A program made the position numbers and the translations under genes. From Oscillospiraceae bacterium (GTDB lineage Bacteria; Bacillota; Clostridia; Oscillospirales; Ruminococcaceae): a stretch of DNA of 14,494 nucleotides. Position 1 is the first letter of the stretch. Each line of letters opens with the position of its first letter. This document shows positions 7,035 through 13,411 of the stretch, one piece after another. The notes beneath the pieces are model-generated. The model was not told where the DNA came from. It ran no database searches and saw only the letters and a list, made by a program, of their open reading frames with translations. The stretch is from positions 1 through 14,494 of the forward strand of contig JAFLUJ010000308.1 of NCBI GenBank assembly GCA_022511485.1. The letters run 5' to 3'.

Positions 7035-8510
7035 ATGACTATATGTTTTTTTAACAATAGCTTTAAATACGAAGCAGAAGCGGTAATGAAGCTTTTTCTG
7101 CCACTGCAAACCTTTGATTTTCTATTTGAAGAATATCCGGCAGATGAGGTGGATGTGTGCGCTGTAAAGCGTATCCAAAGTCTCCGCGATGAAAACGGGT
7201 ATATACTTTCGGTGTCCGTCACTCTGAAAGGTGAAAAGCGGGAGATGTTCTCCGAAAGAAGCGGGGAGTTTTCAGACACTGAGGACGAAGCAGAGCTTTG
7301 CAGGTCTCTGTATAAAATAATGCAGGAGCTTACCGGGATCACTCCCGCATGGGGATGTCTTACGGGGATACGTCCGGTAAAAAAGGTCAACAGGCTTCTT
7401 GATGAGGGATATAAAAAGGACGAAATTTTCAGCATACTCAAAAAGGAGTATTTTGTCTCGGACGAAAAGCTGGAGCTTGCTTACCGGACTGCTCTTGCCC
7501 AGTCCGGGACACTCCGGGCTCTGGACAAGCGTTCCTATTCGCTGTATATATCAATACCGTTTTGTCCGTCAAGATGCAGCTACTGCTCCTTTGTGAGCCA
7601 TTCCATTGAAAAACCGGAGGCTAAAAAGCTTATAGACCCCTATGTTGTAAAGCTTCGGGAGGAGATAAAGCAGATCTCCCTTATTGCGGCAGGACTTGAC
7701 CTGCGGCTTGACACTATCTATATCGGAGGAGGAACTCCATCGGTGCTTTCTCCCGAACAATTAGAAGCTGTTATGGATTCTGTTAAAAAAAGCTTTGACA
7801 TTTCAAAAATACGTGAATATAATGTAGAAGCAGGGCGTCCTGATACAATTACCGAAAAAAAACTGGAGATTATCAGAGATTTCGGAGCTACGAGGATCTC
7901 AGTAAATCCCCAGACTATGAACAACAATGTACTTAAAGCCATTGGCAGACGGCACACAGCCGGGGAAGCGGAGGAGGCTTTCAGAGCCGCCCGCAGACTT
8001 GGATTTGACAACATCAACATGGACACTATCGCAGGTCTGCCAACAGATACTGTGGATGGATTCAGACACACTATCGAGACGCTTTGCAGGCTTGATCCGG
8101 AGAGCATAACCATCCATACGCTGACGGTAAAACGAGCGTCCAGACTGTTTTCAGAGCAGGAGCTGGAGGTGGACAGCCGGACAGCGGAAATGGTGGACTT
8201 CGGTCAGAAAAAACTGCTTGAAACGGGGTATATCCCCTACTACCTCTATCGGCAGAAAAACACGGTCGAAAATCTTGAAAACGTCGGCTTTGCAAAGCAG
8301 GGTCATGAGTGCCTCTACAATATATATATTATGGAAGAGGCACAGACGATCCTTGCTGCAGGTGCGGCGGGATCAACCAAGCTTGTCAATACCGAAACAG
8401 GGAAGATCGAAAGGCTGTTTAATTACAAGTTCCCTTACGAATACGTTTCAAGGTACGACAAGATGATGGAAAAGAAGTCGGACATAATTAAATTTTTTAA
8501 TAATATTTAG
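7035..8510 (+). CDS. hemZ: Coproporphyrinogen dehydrogenase HemZ, radical SAM (491 aa)
   Basis: This is a radical SAM enzyme of the HemN/HemW/HemZ group, expected to use S-adenosylmethionine and a 4Fe-4S cluster for oxygen-independent oxidation of coproporphyrinogen III in heme synthesis. The cluster motif is CPSRCSYC at 177-184 (C-x3-C-x2-C). GGGTPS at 231-236 and the NVEAGRPDTIT and RISVNPQTMN stretches are the usual SAM-binding strands. The N-terminal extension of about 165 residues, with GITPAWGCLTGIRPVK at 101-116, separates HemZ from the shorter HemN and HemW, and the length matches HemZ. The start has a modest AAGGA site and a strong promoter just upstream. No other heme gene is in the window, so the physiological substrate could differ from that implied by the name. 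Confidence 0.88.
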   Translation: MTICFFNNSFKYEAEAVMKLFLPLQTFDFLFEEYPADEVDVCAVKRIQSLRDENGYILSVSVTLKGEKREMFSERSGEFSDTEDEAELCRSLYKIMQELTGITPAWGCLTGIRPVKKVNRLLDEGYKKDEIFSILKKEYFVSDEKLELAYRTALAQSGTLRALDKRSYSLYISIPFCPSRCSYCSFVSHSIEKPEAKKLIDPYVVKLREEIKQISLIAAGLDLRLDTIYIGGGTPSVLSPEQLEAVMDSVKKSFDISKIREYNVEAGRPDTITEKKLEIIRDFGATRISVNPQTMNNNVLKAIGRRHTAGEAEEAFRAARRLGFDNINMDTIAGLPTDTVDGFRHTIETLCRLDPESITIHTLTVKRASRLFSEQELEVDSRTAEMVDFGQKKLLETGYIPYYLYRQKNTVENLENVGFAKQGHECLYNIYIMEEAQTILAAGAAGSTKLVNTETGKIERLFNYKFPYEYVSRYDKMMEKKSDIIKFFNNI

Positions 8511-8514
8511 GAGG
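8508..8514 (+). promoter_or_regulatory. Shine-Dalgarno site overlapping the hemZ stop codon
   Basis: TAGGAGG begins with the hemZ TAG stop and sits 8 nt before the ATG at 8523, which supports that start and coupling of the two genes. Confidence 0.75.
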
Positions 8515-8522
8515 AATTACTT

Positions 8523-8879
8523 ATGAGCTTTAATTTTGATGATCTGGTATCAGGTGCAAAGGGCGTTTTCGACAAGGCGGCTGCTAAGGCGGGAGAGGCT
8601 ATTGACTACTCCAAGACCCAGATAGACCGCAGCCAGCTTCGCGGCAAGATCAAGGAGCTGTACTGCAAGCTGGGAAATATCTGCTATGATATGCATGAAA
8701 ACGGAGACGACCGCACAGGCGAGATGAAAAAGGTCATAGGCGAAATAAAGGAGCTGCGTGACAAGCTTGATGAAGCCGATCTGGCTGTAAATGCCAAGAA
8801 GACCAAGATATGCCGTTTCTGCGAGACAGCCAATGACGCTGCAAGCGCTTACTGTACAAAGTGCGGCGAAAAGCTTTGA
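8523..8879 (+). CDS. Small coiled-coil protein with C-terminal zinc ribbon (118 aa)
   Basis: The N-terminal 95 residues are charged and helical (FDDLVSGAKGVFDKAAAKAG, then a likely coiled coil at about 36-90). The C-terminus holds two CxxC knuckles, CRFC at 97-100 and CTKC at 111-114, spaced like a short zinc ribbon that would bind one Zn ion. There is no signal peptide or membrane segment, so it should be cytosolic. It lies 12 nt after hemZ and 6 nt before rlmD, inside one operon. Zinc-ribbon proteins of this general form are widespread in Clostridia, usually annotated as hypothetical. I do not know its function. Confidence 0.8.
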   Translation: MSFNFDDLVSGAKGVFDKAAAKAGEAIDYSKTQIDRSQLRGKIKELYCKLGNICYDMHENGDDRTGEMKKVIGEIKELRDKLDEADLAVNAKKTKICRFCETANDAASAYCTKCGEKL

Positions 8880-8885
8880 TATTCT

Positions 8886-10517
8886 ATGAAGAAAAATGAT
8901 CTTTACACAATTGAAATAACGGGCATGACAGCAGAAGGCAACGGAGTGGGGCGTGGAGACGGCATTGCTGTTTTCGTCCCACATACCGCTGTGGGAGATG
9001 TTATTTCCTGTAAGATCGTTAAGGTGGCAAAAAGCTACGCTTACGGCATCATTGACAGGATAATAACCCCTTCTCACGATCGGATCGAAAGCGACTGCTC
9101 TGTTTCAAAAAAATGCGGAGGGTGTACCTTCCGGCATATAAGCTATTCCGCCGAGCTTGAAATAAAGGACAAGCTTGTGCGGGACGCTTTTTTGCGCATT
9201 GGCGGCTTTGATGATATACCTTTTGAAGAGATCTGCGGCGGCGAACCGGACTTCTACCGCAACAAGGCACAGTATCCTGTTGCGGAGCTTGACGGCAAGG
9301 CTGTCTGCGGATTTTATTCAAAGCGAAGTCATCGGGTCGTCCCTTTTACGGAATGTAAGCTCCAGCCAAAAATTTTCGGAGACATTGCAGAGTTCTGTCT
9401 CGGATATATAAATGAAATAAAGCTCCCCGCCTATGATGAAGAAACCGGTAGGGGTGTGGTTCGTCATATATATATACGCCGGGGCTTCCACTCCGGGGAG
9501 ATAATGCTGTGTCTCGTTGTCAAGGACGCAAGCAGGCGGGACGAGCTTTCCGCTCTTGGGTCAGCGGCGAGGGAGCGTTTTCCGGACATCGTTTCCGTCA
9601 TTATGAATGTAAATCCTAAAAATACAAATGTTATCCTTGGAGAAAAAAATATCACTCTTTCCGGAAGCGGGGAGATCATTGATATTCTCTGCGGGAAGAA
9701 GATCACTCTTTCGCCAATGTCCTTTTATCAGGTCAACACTGTACAGGCGGAGCGTCTCTACGACTGTGCTATGGAGTATGCGGGTCTGACGGGGAACGAG
9801 ACCGTCCTTGATCTTTACTGCGGAGCGGGCACTATAGGTCTTTCTTTTTCGGACAGGGCAGGAAAAATTATCGGATGCGAGATCGTCCCTGAGGCGGTGG
9901 AGAATGCAAAGCGGAATGCTGAAATAAATGGCGTCCGTAATGCAAAATTTTACTGCGGAGATGCGGGTCAGCTTGCGAAAAAGCTTGCAGATGATGGGAT
10001 CATTCCTGATGTGGCAGTCATTGACCCTCCCCGGAAAGGCTGTGACACTCTTATGCTGGACAGTCTGGTGAGGATGTGTCCACGGAAGATAGTAATGATC
10101 TCCTGCAATCCTGCTACTGCCGCACGGGATGCGAAGTATCTTTCGGAGCAAGGGTATAAAATCGAGAGGGCACGGGCGTTTGATCTTTTCCCAAGGACAG
10201 GGCATGTGGAAACGGTTGTCCTGCTTTCCAAGGGAGAGATCGAGTCGAAAAAAGTCAGAGTGGAGTTCTCTTTGGAGGACATGGATATGTCCGGCTTCCA
10301 GAAAGGCGCTACCTATGGGGAAATCAAAGCATATGTGTTAGAGAAGTACCATTTTAAGGTATCCAGCCTTTATATCTCGCAAGTCAAGCGCAAGTGTGGT
10401 CTGGATGTGGGACAGAATTACAATCTGCCTAAATCGGAGAATGTGAAGCAGCCTCAATGTCCGCCGGATAAAGAGAAGGCGATCATGGAGGCGTTGAGGT
10501 ATTTTCAGCTGCATTAA
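8886..10517 (+). CDS. rlmD: 23S rRNA (uracil-C5)-methyltransferase RlmD/TrmA family with C-terminal extension (543 aa)
   Basis: The enzyme should methylate C5 of a uridine in 23S rRNA (U1939 in E. coli for RlmD; Firmicute paralogs may act on another site). Domains in order are an N-terminal TRAM RNA-binding domain at about 5-62, a 4Fe-4S cluster site with Cys71, Cys77, Cys80 and Cys157 (spacing like E. coli RlmD), then the SAM-binding fold with VLDLYCGAGTIGLS at 307-320, VIDPPRKGCD at 378-387, the catalytic Cys407 in ISCNPATA and Glu442 in GHVETV. Residues about 455-543 are an added domain (starting KKVRVEFSLEDMD, with SSLYISQVKRKCG and the end PPDKEKAIMEAL) that I recognise as frequent in Clostridia and absent from E. 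coli RlmD. No clear ribosome binding site precedes the ATG; it is 6 nt after the upstream stop, so translation is probably coupled. Confidence 0.88.
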   Translation: MKKNDLYTIEITGMTAEGNGVGRGDGIAVFVPHTAVGDVISCKIVKVAKSYAYGIIDRIITPSHDRIESDCSVSKKCGGCTFRHISYSAELEIKDKLVRDAFLRIGGFDDIPFEEICGGEPDFYRNKAQYPVAELDGKAVCGFYSKRSHRVVPFTECKLQPKIFGDIAEFCLGYINEIKLPAYDEETGRGVVRHIYIRRGFHSGEIMLCLVVKDASRRDELSALGSAARERFPDIVSVIMNVNPKNTNVILGEKNITLSGSGEIIDILCGKKITLSPMSFYQVNTVQAERLYDCAMEYAGLTGNETVLDLYCGAGTIGLSFSDRAGKIIGCEIVPEAVENAKRNAEINGVRNAKFYCGDAGQLAKKLADDGIIPDVAVIDPPRKGCDTLMLDSLVRMCPRKIVMISCNPATAARDAKYLSEQGYKIERARAFDLFPRTGHVETVVLLSKGEIESKKVRVEFSLEDMDMSGFQKGATYGEIKAYVLEKYHFKVSSLYISQVKRKCGLDVGQNYNLPKSENVKQPQCPPDKEKAIMEALRYFQLH

Positions 10518-10592
10518 CATTCTATAGTTCTTGATATAATATTAATAAAAAGTTAAGGTTGCATTATAGGAAGCAGTATTTTGTGAAAACTA
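10518..10592. other. AT-rich gap after rlmD, nothing recognised
   Basis: I see no convincing terminator hairpin or open frame here. The base composition drops sharply after the rlmD stop, which marks the approximate left edge of the low-GC block. Confidence 0.5.
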
Positions 10593-10622
10593 TTGACAAA
10601 TTTACTTGTAATATAGTATAAT
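10593..10622 (+). promoter_or_regulatory. Consensus promoter upstream of the L10-type leader
   Basis: TTGACA (10593-10598) and TATAAT (10617-10622) are perfect hexamers with an 18-nt spacer. This is the strongest -35/-10 match in the window, of the kind expected for a ribosomal protein operon. Transcription would start near 10629, about 10 nt before the leader core. Confidence 0.85.
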
Positions 10623-10637
10623 TAATAACATATTAAG

Positions 10638-10753
10638 TACCGTAGACAGCAGAGAGTAAGGACTATAAAATTCTGCCGAGGGAAGTTGTATGAACGTTGA
10701 GAAATAATAGTTCCATAGCTTCCCTTTGGTAAGTTGTGGAACTATTATGTTAT
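10638..10753 (+). ncRNA. Ribosomal protein L10 leader (Rfam RF00557-like), with no rplJ after it
   Basis: L10 leaders are mRNA structures bound by the L10(L12)4 complex to regulate rplJ-rplL in Firmicutes. The core here matches the pattern I know for that family: ACCGTAGACAGCAG at 10639-10652 and TTCTGCCGAGGG at 10671-10682, which pair as CAGA/TCTG beside the kink-turn-like GACAG/CCGAGG elements. Between them is a small hairpin AGT-AAGG-ACT followed by an unpaired ATAAAAT. Downstream, GGGAAG (10680-10685) can pair with CTTCCC (10719-10724). That pairing and a long hairpin with 12-bp arms at 10704-10715 and 10737-10748 are sterically in competition, as in an attenuator, but the tail GTTATTTATAG has no proper T-run. 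A consensus promoter sits directly upstream. No rplJ or rplL lies anywhere in the window; the next gene is a metallophosphoesterase 230 nt away. The assignment is from memory of the consensus, not from a covariance search. Confidence 0.8.
10742..10753. repeat. Left copy of a 12-bp direct repeat flanking the low-GC genes
   Basis: CTATTATGTTAT is repeated exactly at 13254-13265. This copy lies at the 3' edge of the long hairpin of the L10-type leader. It could be a target-site duplication or an attachment-like site, or chance in AT-rich DNA. Confidence 0.4.
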
Positions 10754-10983
10754 TTATAGATAATCTAATATGTATATAGGATTTGTAATTAGAGCCCACT
10801 TCATATGTAATATATGTAATCGCTCACATGTAAAATATTGTAAAATCATGTATACATGATCATTTGTAAAATGATACCAATGATAAATATTTTGGATGAA
10901 TAGATTATAATTTTACGATTTTACCTTATTTTGTTACACCCAAAGGATACTATTAACATAGTATTAATTAAGGAGCGATAAAA
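10754..10983 (+). promoter_or_regulatory. Dyad-rich AT regulatory region upstream of the metallophosphoesterase gene
   Basis: The stretch has no gene but much structure. TGTAA occurs at 10806, 10815, 10829, 10839 and 10865. A perfect 16-bp palindrome, ATCATGTATACATGAT, lies at 10845-10860, and an adjoining dyad ATCATTT-GTA-AAATGAT at 10859-10875. TTTTAC, the inverse of GTAAAA, occurs at 10911 and 10919. A dyad ATACTAT-TAAC-ATAGTAT at 10947-10964 sits just before the ribosome binding site AAGGAG (10970-10975). A TATAAT at 10906-10911 lacks a matching -35 box. These look like operator sites or RNA hairpins; the binding factor is unknown. Confidence 0.5.
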
Positions 10984-12846
10984 GTGAACAGCACTGTATC
11001 AATATTACATTTGTCAGATTTACATATTGTAGCAGATGAGAACAATAATTATTCAAATGATTTGGCTCTTCTCATTAATGACATTGTTGAACAAATTAAT
11101 AGTAGGCATATAGGGAAAATAATTGTTGTAGTTACAGGTGATATAATAGATAAAGGAGAATATAAATATATTGAGGCTTCTATTTCCTTTTTTACAAATT
11201 TACATGATAAAATTAAAAAAGAATGCCCTAATACTAAGATAATTGACATTCAAATAGTTCCAGGAAACCATGATAGATCTCGGGATCGAAGCAGAGTGAT
11301 TTTATCAACGGCACATAGAACAATTGAAGTAACTGACGCTCGAGATTGGAAACCATTTCTCAAATTTAGTAGCAAGTTTTTAGGTATGGTTAATAACATT
11401 TATCGTATATTTAATAAAACTATACAAATTGCCAATACATTTGGTGTTGAGTTATGTAATGTAGATTCTAAAAATTTTTGTTTTATTCGTTTTGATTCAT
11501 CATGGTGTGCTTGTACAAATAATGATGAGCGAAATATAAGAATAGGTGAATATCAATTGCAAAAATTAAAACGAGAATATGATAGAATAAAAGAAAAAGA
11601 GAAAATTGATATTACTATTGCAATCTCACACCATCCAACATCATGGTTAAATCCCAATGATGAGTTATTGTTAAAAAATTATATGATGATAGAAAAATAT
11701 TTGAATGTTGATATTTTTTTATGTGGACATACGCATAATCTTTCGGTAGAGAATTTATATAATCATGAGCATTCATTATTATCATTAGTTACAGGTATAG
11801 GATGGGGCGAAAAGCGTCCAGGTGAAATAAATGAGCATAGGTATTCAATATATTCTTTAAATATTTTAAGGAATTGCTGTGAAATATATGTTAGAAAAAC
11901 CAAAAGGAATTCAGAGTTTGAGTATGATTTTTCTATATATTCAAAAGAAGATGTAAAAAATAATAAGTTGATGTATCCAATAAAAATGTATGAAAGTTTT
12001 CCGTTTATACATACTAATTCGTCTAATATGTCAAATTCAACTGGTATCTATATTGATATGTCTTTGATGAGTAAAATGCCAGAAATTGTTAAGTCTAACA
12101 CTTATTTTAATGAATTGGTTTCAGATTTATTAAATTCATGTCAAGTAGAATTTTTAATGTCGTGGGAAGTATCTAATAATGATAATCCAGATAAAGAAAT
12201 TCATAAAGAATATATTACAGATCATTTTTCTAAAACACGAGGACGTAGGCAAAAATATAAGCGGTTAAAAGAAATTGAAAGAATAATGGAAATGGAAGAT
12301 AGTGGTGAACGATTTGCATCTTTTCTAAATGAACTTTTAGCTAAAATAATAGAAGCATATAAATCATGTTTTTCAAATGATGTAGTAATAAGAGCCCATT
12401 TTAGGCGGTATAACAAGAATGTTTACTCTTGGCTTTGCAGCATTAGTTCAGATGATGATTTACATGCTTCATCACGTGATGTGTCATGGGATTCTTTGAT
12501 TGAAGTAGCATATAACAGTAAAAAGTCTATAGTTTTTTCTACTAATGAATGGCACAATCCAATTAAGACACAGTGGAATGATTTTCTCACCCTTGTTCCT
12601 GTGTTTAAAAATTATGAAATATTAGAGCATGAGGGTATAAATGAAAAGAAATATCCTGCCCTTTCATTTGGACTTTCTTTGGGTGATAATTATAAAAAAG
12701 ATGACTCTATTATGTTATATCTTTTAAGTTTTCTTAAAATTGAGGAACAAATTTCTAAAGCAATTGATAGATATGTTAAAATGTTTTGCGTTGACATTAA
12801 TTCTTTTATAGATTATGAAAATGATACAAATATTGAAAGTAGGTAA
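10984..12846 (+). CDS. Calcineurin-like metallophosphoesterase with unassigned C-terminal domain (620 aa)
   Basis: The N-terminal 300 or so residues are a two-metal phosphoesterase of the calcineurin/Mre11 superfamily: SDLH at 11-14, GDIIDKGE at 52-59, GNHD at 94-97, SHHP at 215-218 and GHTH at 248-251, so all metal ligands are present. Residues about 130-155 and 180-205 are extra helical inserts. Residues about 310-620 match nothing I know firmly. The part at 464-600 has a GAF-like run: a strand near 468, WDSLIEVAYNSKKSIVFST at 502-520, ALSFGLSLGD at 559-568 and a final helix, which would suit a small-molecule sensor, but this is weak inference. There is no signal peptide or membrane segment. 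The start is GTG with AAGGAG 8 nt upstream. GC is about 23-30% in sampled lines, far below the neighbours. The substrate (nucleic acid, nucleotide or phosphoprotein) cannot be told from sequence. Confidence 0.85.
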   Translation: MNSTVSILHLSDLHIVADENNNYSNDLALLINDIVEQINSRHIGKIIVVVTGDIIDKGEYKYIEASISFFTNLHDKIKKECPNTKIIDIQIVPGNHDRSRDRSRVILSTAHRTIEVTDARDWKPFLKFSSKFLGMVNNIYRIFNKTIQIANTFGVELCNVDSKNFCFIRFDSSWCACTNNDERNIRIGEYQLQKLKREYDRIKEKEKIDITIAISHHPTSWLNPNDELLLKNYMMIEKYLNVDIFLCGHTHNLSVENLYNHEHSLLSLVTGIGWGEKRPGEINEHRYSIYSLNILRNCCEIYVRKTKRNSEFEYDFSIYSKEDVKNNKLMYPIKMYESFPFIHTNSSNMSNSTGIYIDMSLMSKMPEIVKSNTYFNELVSDLLNSCQVEFLMSWEVSNNDNPDKEIHKEYITDHFSKTRGRRQKYKRLKEIERIMEMEDSGERFASFLNELLAKIIEAYKSCFSNDVVIRAHFRRYNKNVYSWLCSISSDDDLHASSRDVSWDSLIEVAYNSKKSIVFSTNEWHNPIKTQWNDFLTLVPVFKNYEILEHEGINEKKYPALSFGLSLGDNYKKDDSIMLYLLSFLKIEEQISKAIDRYVKMFCVDINSFIDYENDTNIESR

Positions 12847-12853
12847 TGAAACT

Positions 12854-13189
12854 ATGCCACAAAATAGTTTAAAGATAAAAATAGGTGATGATAATACGGT
12901 TATCGTTGTTATTCCAACAAATGAGATAAAAAATATGAATCCAGACGATATTATTTTAGTAAACAGAATAAGAATTAACTCTAAAATTATGGAATATCAA
13001 AAACGCGGAATTACTGATTCTGATATTGAAACAATATTGGTTAAAGCCATGGATGGCATTCGCAAACAAGAATCTCAACAAAGAAAAACGCCTATTGGTG
13101 CTAAAATGACAATAAAAGATGTATTAAAGTTATTTACTGAACCTGAAAAGATGCATAAAAATTCATTTTTCTTAATGGAAAAGTGTTGA
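12854..13189 (+). CDS. Small uncharacterised partner protein (111 aa)
   Basis: It starts 7 nt after the phosphoesterase stop, so the two genes form an operon. I prefer the ATG at 12854 because AGTAGG/AGGT lies a suitable distance upstream and the sequence SLKIKIGDDNTVIVVIP then begins as a clean first strand; an in-frame ATG at 12815 would overlap the upstream gene by 32 nt and has no ribosome binding site. The N-terminal 45 residues look like beta strands (KIGDDNTVIVVIP, then DDIILVNRIRI) and the rest is helical and Lys-rich (GITDSDIETILVKAMDGI, MTIKDVLKLF). There is no signal peptide, membrane segment, Cys motif or helix-turn-helix that I can see. It shares the low GC of the upstream gene. 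Function unknown; a regulator, antitoxin or subunit of the phosphoesterase would all fit. Confidence 0.7.
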   Translation: MPQNSLKIKIGDDNTVIVVIPTNEIKNMNPDDIILVNRIRINSKIMEYQKRGITDSDIETILVKAMDGIRKQESQQRKTPIGAKMTIKDVLKLFTEPEKMHKNSFFLMEKC

Positions 13190-13223
13190 TTGTAGACTTT
13201 AGCACAAATGAAACGGATTATGT

Positions 13224-13257
13224 ATAGCAGACTTCCTATTTTTGGGAGGTCTGCTAT
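13224..13257. terminator. Hairpin closing the low-GC operon, probable terminator
   Basis: ATAGCAGACTTCC (13224-13236) and GGAGGTCTGCTAT (13245-13257) form a 13-bp stem with one G-T pair and an 8-nt T-rich loop. The tail TATGTTATA is T-rich but not a clean T-run, so efficiency is uncertain. It lies 35 nt after the stop of the small partner gene. Confidence 0.65.
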
Positions 13258-13265
13258 TATGTTAT
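13254..13265. repeat. Right copy of the 12-bp direct repeat
   Basis: CTATTATGTTAT matches 10742-10753 exactly and again sits at the 3' edge of a hairpin. Composition returns to about 50% GC a little downstream, within the regulator gene. No integrase, transposase or terminal inverted repeat accompanies it. Confidence 0.4.
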
Positions 13266-13343
13266 ACTGTCGATTTTGAAAAAGTACAGATTTTTTACTC
13301 AAACATTCAATCATTGGTTGGATATTACACAACTAATTGATAA

Positions 13344-13372
13344 TTGCAATTTGTCTGGTTTGCTGCTATACT
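13344..13372 (+). promoter_or_regulatory. Promoter of the Xre-type regulator gene
   Basis: TTGCAA (13344-13349), a 17-nt spacer ending in TGC and TATACT (13367-13372) form an extended -10 promoter. The AATTGCAATT palindrome at its -35 box could be an operator for autoregulation (inference). Confidence 0.6.
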
Positions 13373-13411
13373 ATAATTACACCGGTGAATACAGGAAATG
13401 AGGTACACATT

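Noticed and set aside
8550..9077. 175-aa open frame on the minus strand
   Set aside because: It covers the zinc-ribbon gene and the start of rlmD in antisense, with no recognisable domain.
10690..10707. Five-codon open frame in the L10-type leader (ATG to TAA)
   Set aside because: It is too short to support as a leader peptide, and the nearby GGGAAG is better explained as part of the RNA stem.
10704..10760. Intrinsic terminator after the L10-type leader
   Set aside because: The 12-bp hairpin is strong, but the tail GTTATTTATAG has no T-run, so I left it as part of the leader rather than calling a terminator.
10984..12846. SbcD/Mre11 DNA repair nuclease
   Set aside because: The catalytic motifs are shared by the whole superfamily, there is no SbcC/Rad50 gene beside it, and the C-terminal half does not resemble SbcD.
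12815..12853. Upstream ATG for the 111-aa gene
   Set aside because: It overlaps the phosphoesterase gene by 32 nt and has no ribosome binding site, unlike the ATG at 12854.
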